Of a DNA stretch of 36,341 nucleotides, positions 36,241 to 36,341 are shown one piece after another. Numbering within the stretch: the first letter of the stretch is position 1; each line of letters starts with the position of its first letter. The DNA is taken from positions 1 to 36,341 of the forward strand of contig JAFGLM010000048.1 in NCBI GenBank assembly GCA_016928055.1. Reading direction: 5' to 3'. The stretch is from Gammaproteobacteria bacterium (GTDB taxonomy: Bacteria; Pseudomonadota; Gammaproteobacteria; HTCC5015). The translations under genes were made by a program, and so were the position numbers. The notes under the pieces are model-generated. The model made no database searches and was not told where the DNA came from. It saw only the letters and a program-made list of their open reading frames with translations.

Positions 36241-36341
36241 AACCCTTAAAAGAATACCACGGAGACACGGAGATCTCGGAGGTAAAAAATAAAAAACCCT
36301 TAAAAGATTACCACGGAGACACGGAGATCTCGGAGGTAAAA
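36241..36341. repeat. Tandem direct repeat upstream of lysS, running to the window edge
   Basis: Two 47-bp units (36241-36287 and 36295-36341) differ at one base and have a period of 54. Each contains CCACGGAGACACGGAG. It may continue past the window. Such CACGGAG units occur as intergenic repeats in various bacteria; the function is unknown. Confidence 0.85.

Overview
The window looks like a chromosome segment of a plant-polysaccharide-degrading gammaproteobacterium, most plausibly a Cellvibrio/Saccharophagus/Teredinibacter-type organism. Signs are a secreted glycoside hydrolase with serine-only linkers, several family-43 and family-53 hydrolases, a large TonB-dependent receptor, PilH-like response regulators, and E. 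coli-like potABCD and lysS genes. No rRNA, tRNA, CRISPR array, transposase or prophage gene was seen. The taxon is an inference from content.

Layout. (1) 109-504 (minus) encodes a stand-alone receiver protein. It is followed by a compact polyamine ABC-transporter operon potA-potB-potC-potD (787-4524, plus) that ends in a strong bidirectional terminator. (2) 4611-6671 (minus) encodes a beta-helix lipoprotein. 6882-7841 (plus) encodes a secreted GH43 enzyme, and 7906-8307 (minus) a second receiver protein paralogous to the first. (3) 8528-11288 (minus) is a three-gene set of NAD(P) oxidoreductases (D-2-hydroxyacid dehydrogenase, Gfo/Idh/MocA, SDR). It is divergent from a GH53 endo-galactanase lipoprotein (11535-12689). 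(4) 12695-15122 (minus) holds a type-B carboxylesterase and an EndoG/NucA-type nuclease. 15413-18034 (plus) encodes an 873-residue PEP/pyruvate-binding-domain protein that lacks the rest of a PEP synthase. 18126-19334 (minus) encodes a DUF4143-type ATPase. (5) 19520-25736 (minus) is an arabinan-use locus: TonB-dependent receptor, modular endo-arabinanase (GH43, CBM6/35-like, ricin-type trefoil) and a GH43 lipoprotein, separated by clear intrinsic terminators. (6) 25737-27278 is about 1.5 kb without a convincing gene. It carries palindromic repeat elements and a perfect FNR/Anr-type box. (7) 27279-34097 (plus) is a two-gene RHS system: a secreted Ig/FN3-like repeat protein ending in an RHS-type motif, then a 1474-residue RHS shell protein with a variable C-terminal tip. 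A very AT-rich small membrane protein (34342-34713) follows and is a candidate immunity protein. (8) 34748-36235 (minus) is lysS, preceded by a 54-bp-period tandem repeat that runs to the window edge.

How the parts fit. The arabinan locus, the extra GH43 and the GH53 galactanase together suggest attack on the arabinan and galactan side chains of pectin (rhamnogalacturonan I). The endo-arabinanase would cut the polymer outside the cell, the TonB-dependent receptor would import oligosaccharides, and lipid-anchored GH43/GH53 enzymes would trim at the outer membrane. The neighbouring dehydrogenases might process released sugars or sugar acids, but nothing in the sequence fixes their substrates. 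The most novel-looking element is the RHS shell with an unrecognised C-terminal tip next to an AT-rich multi-pass membrane protein. This is the architecture of a polymorphic toxin with its immunity gene, though neither half was matched to a known family.
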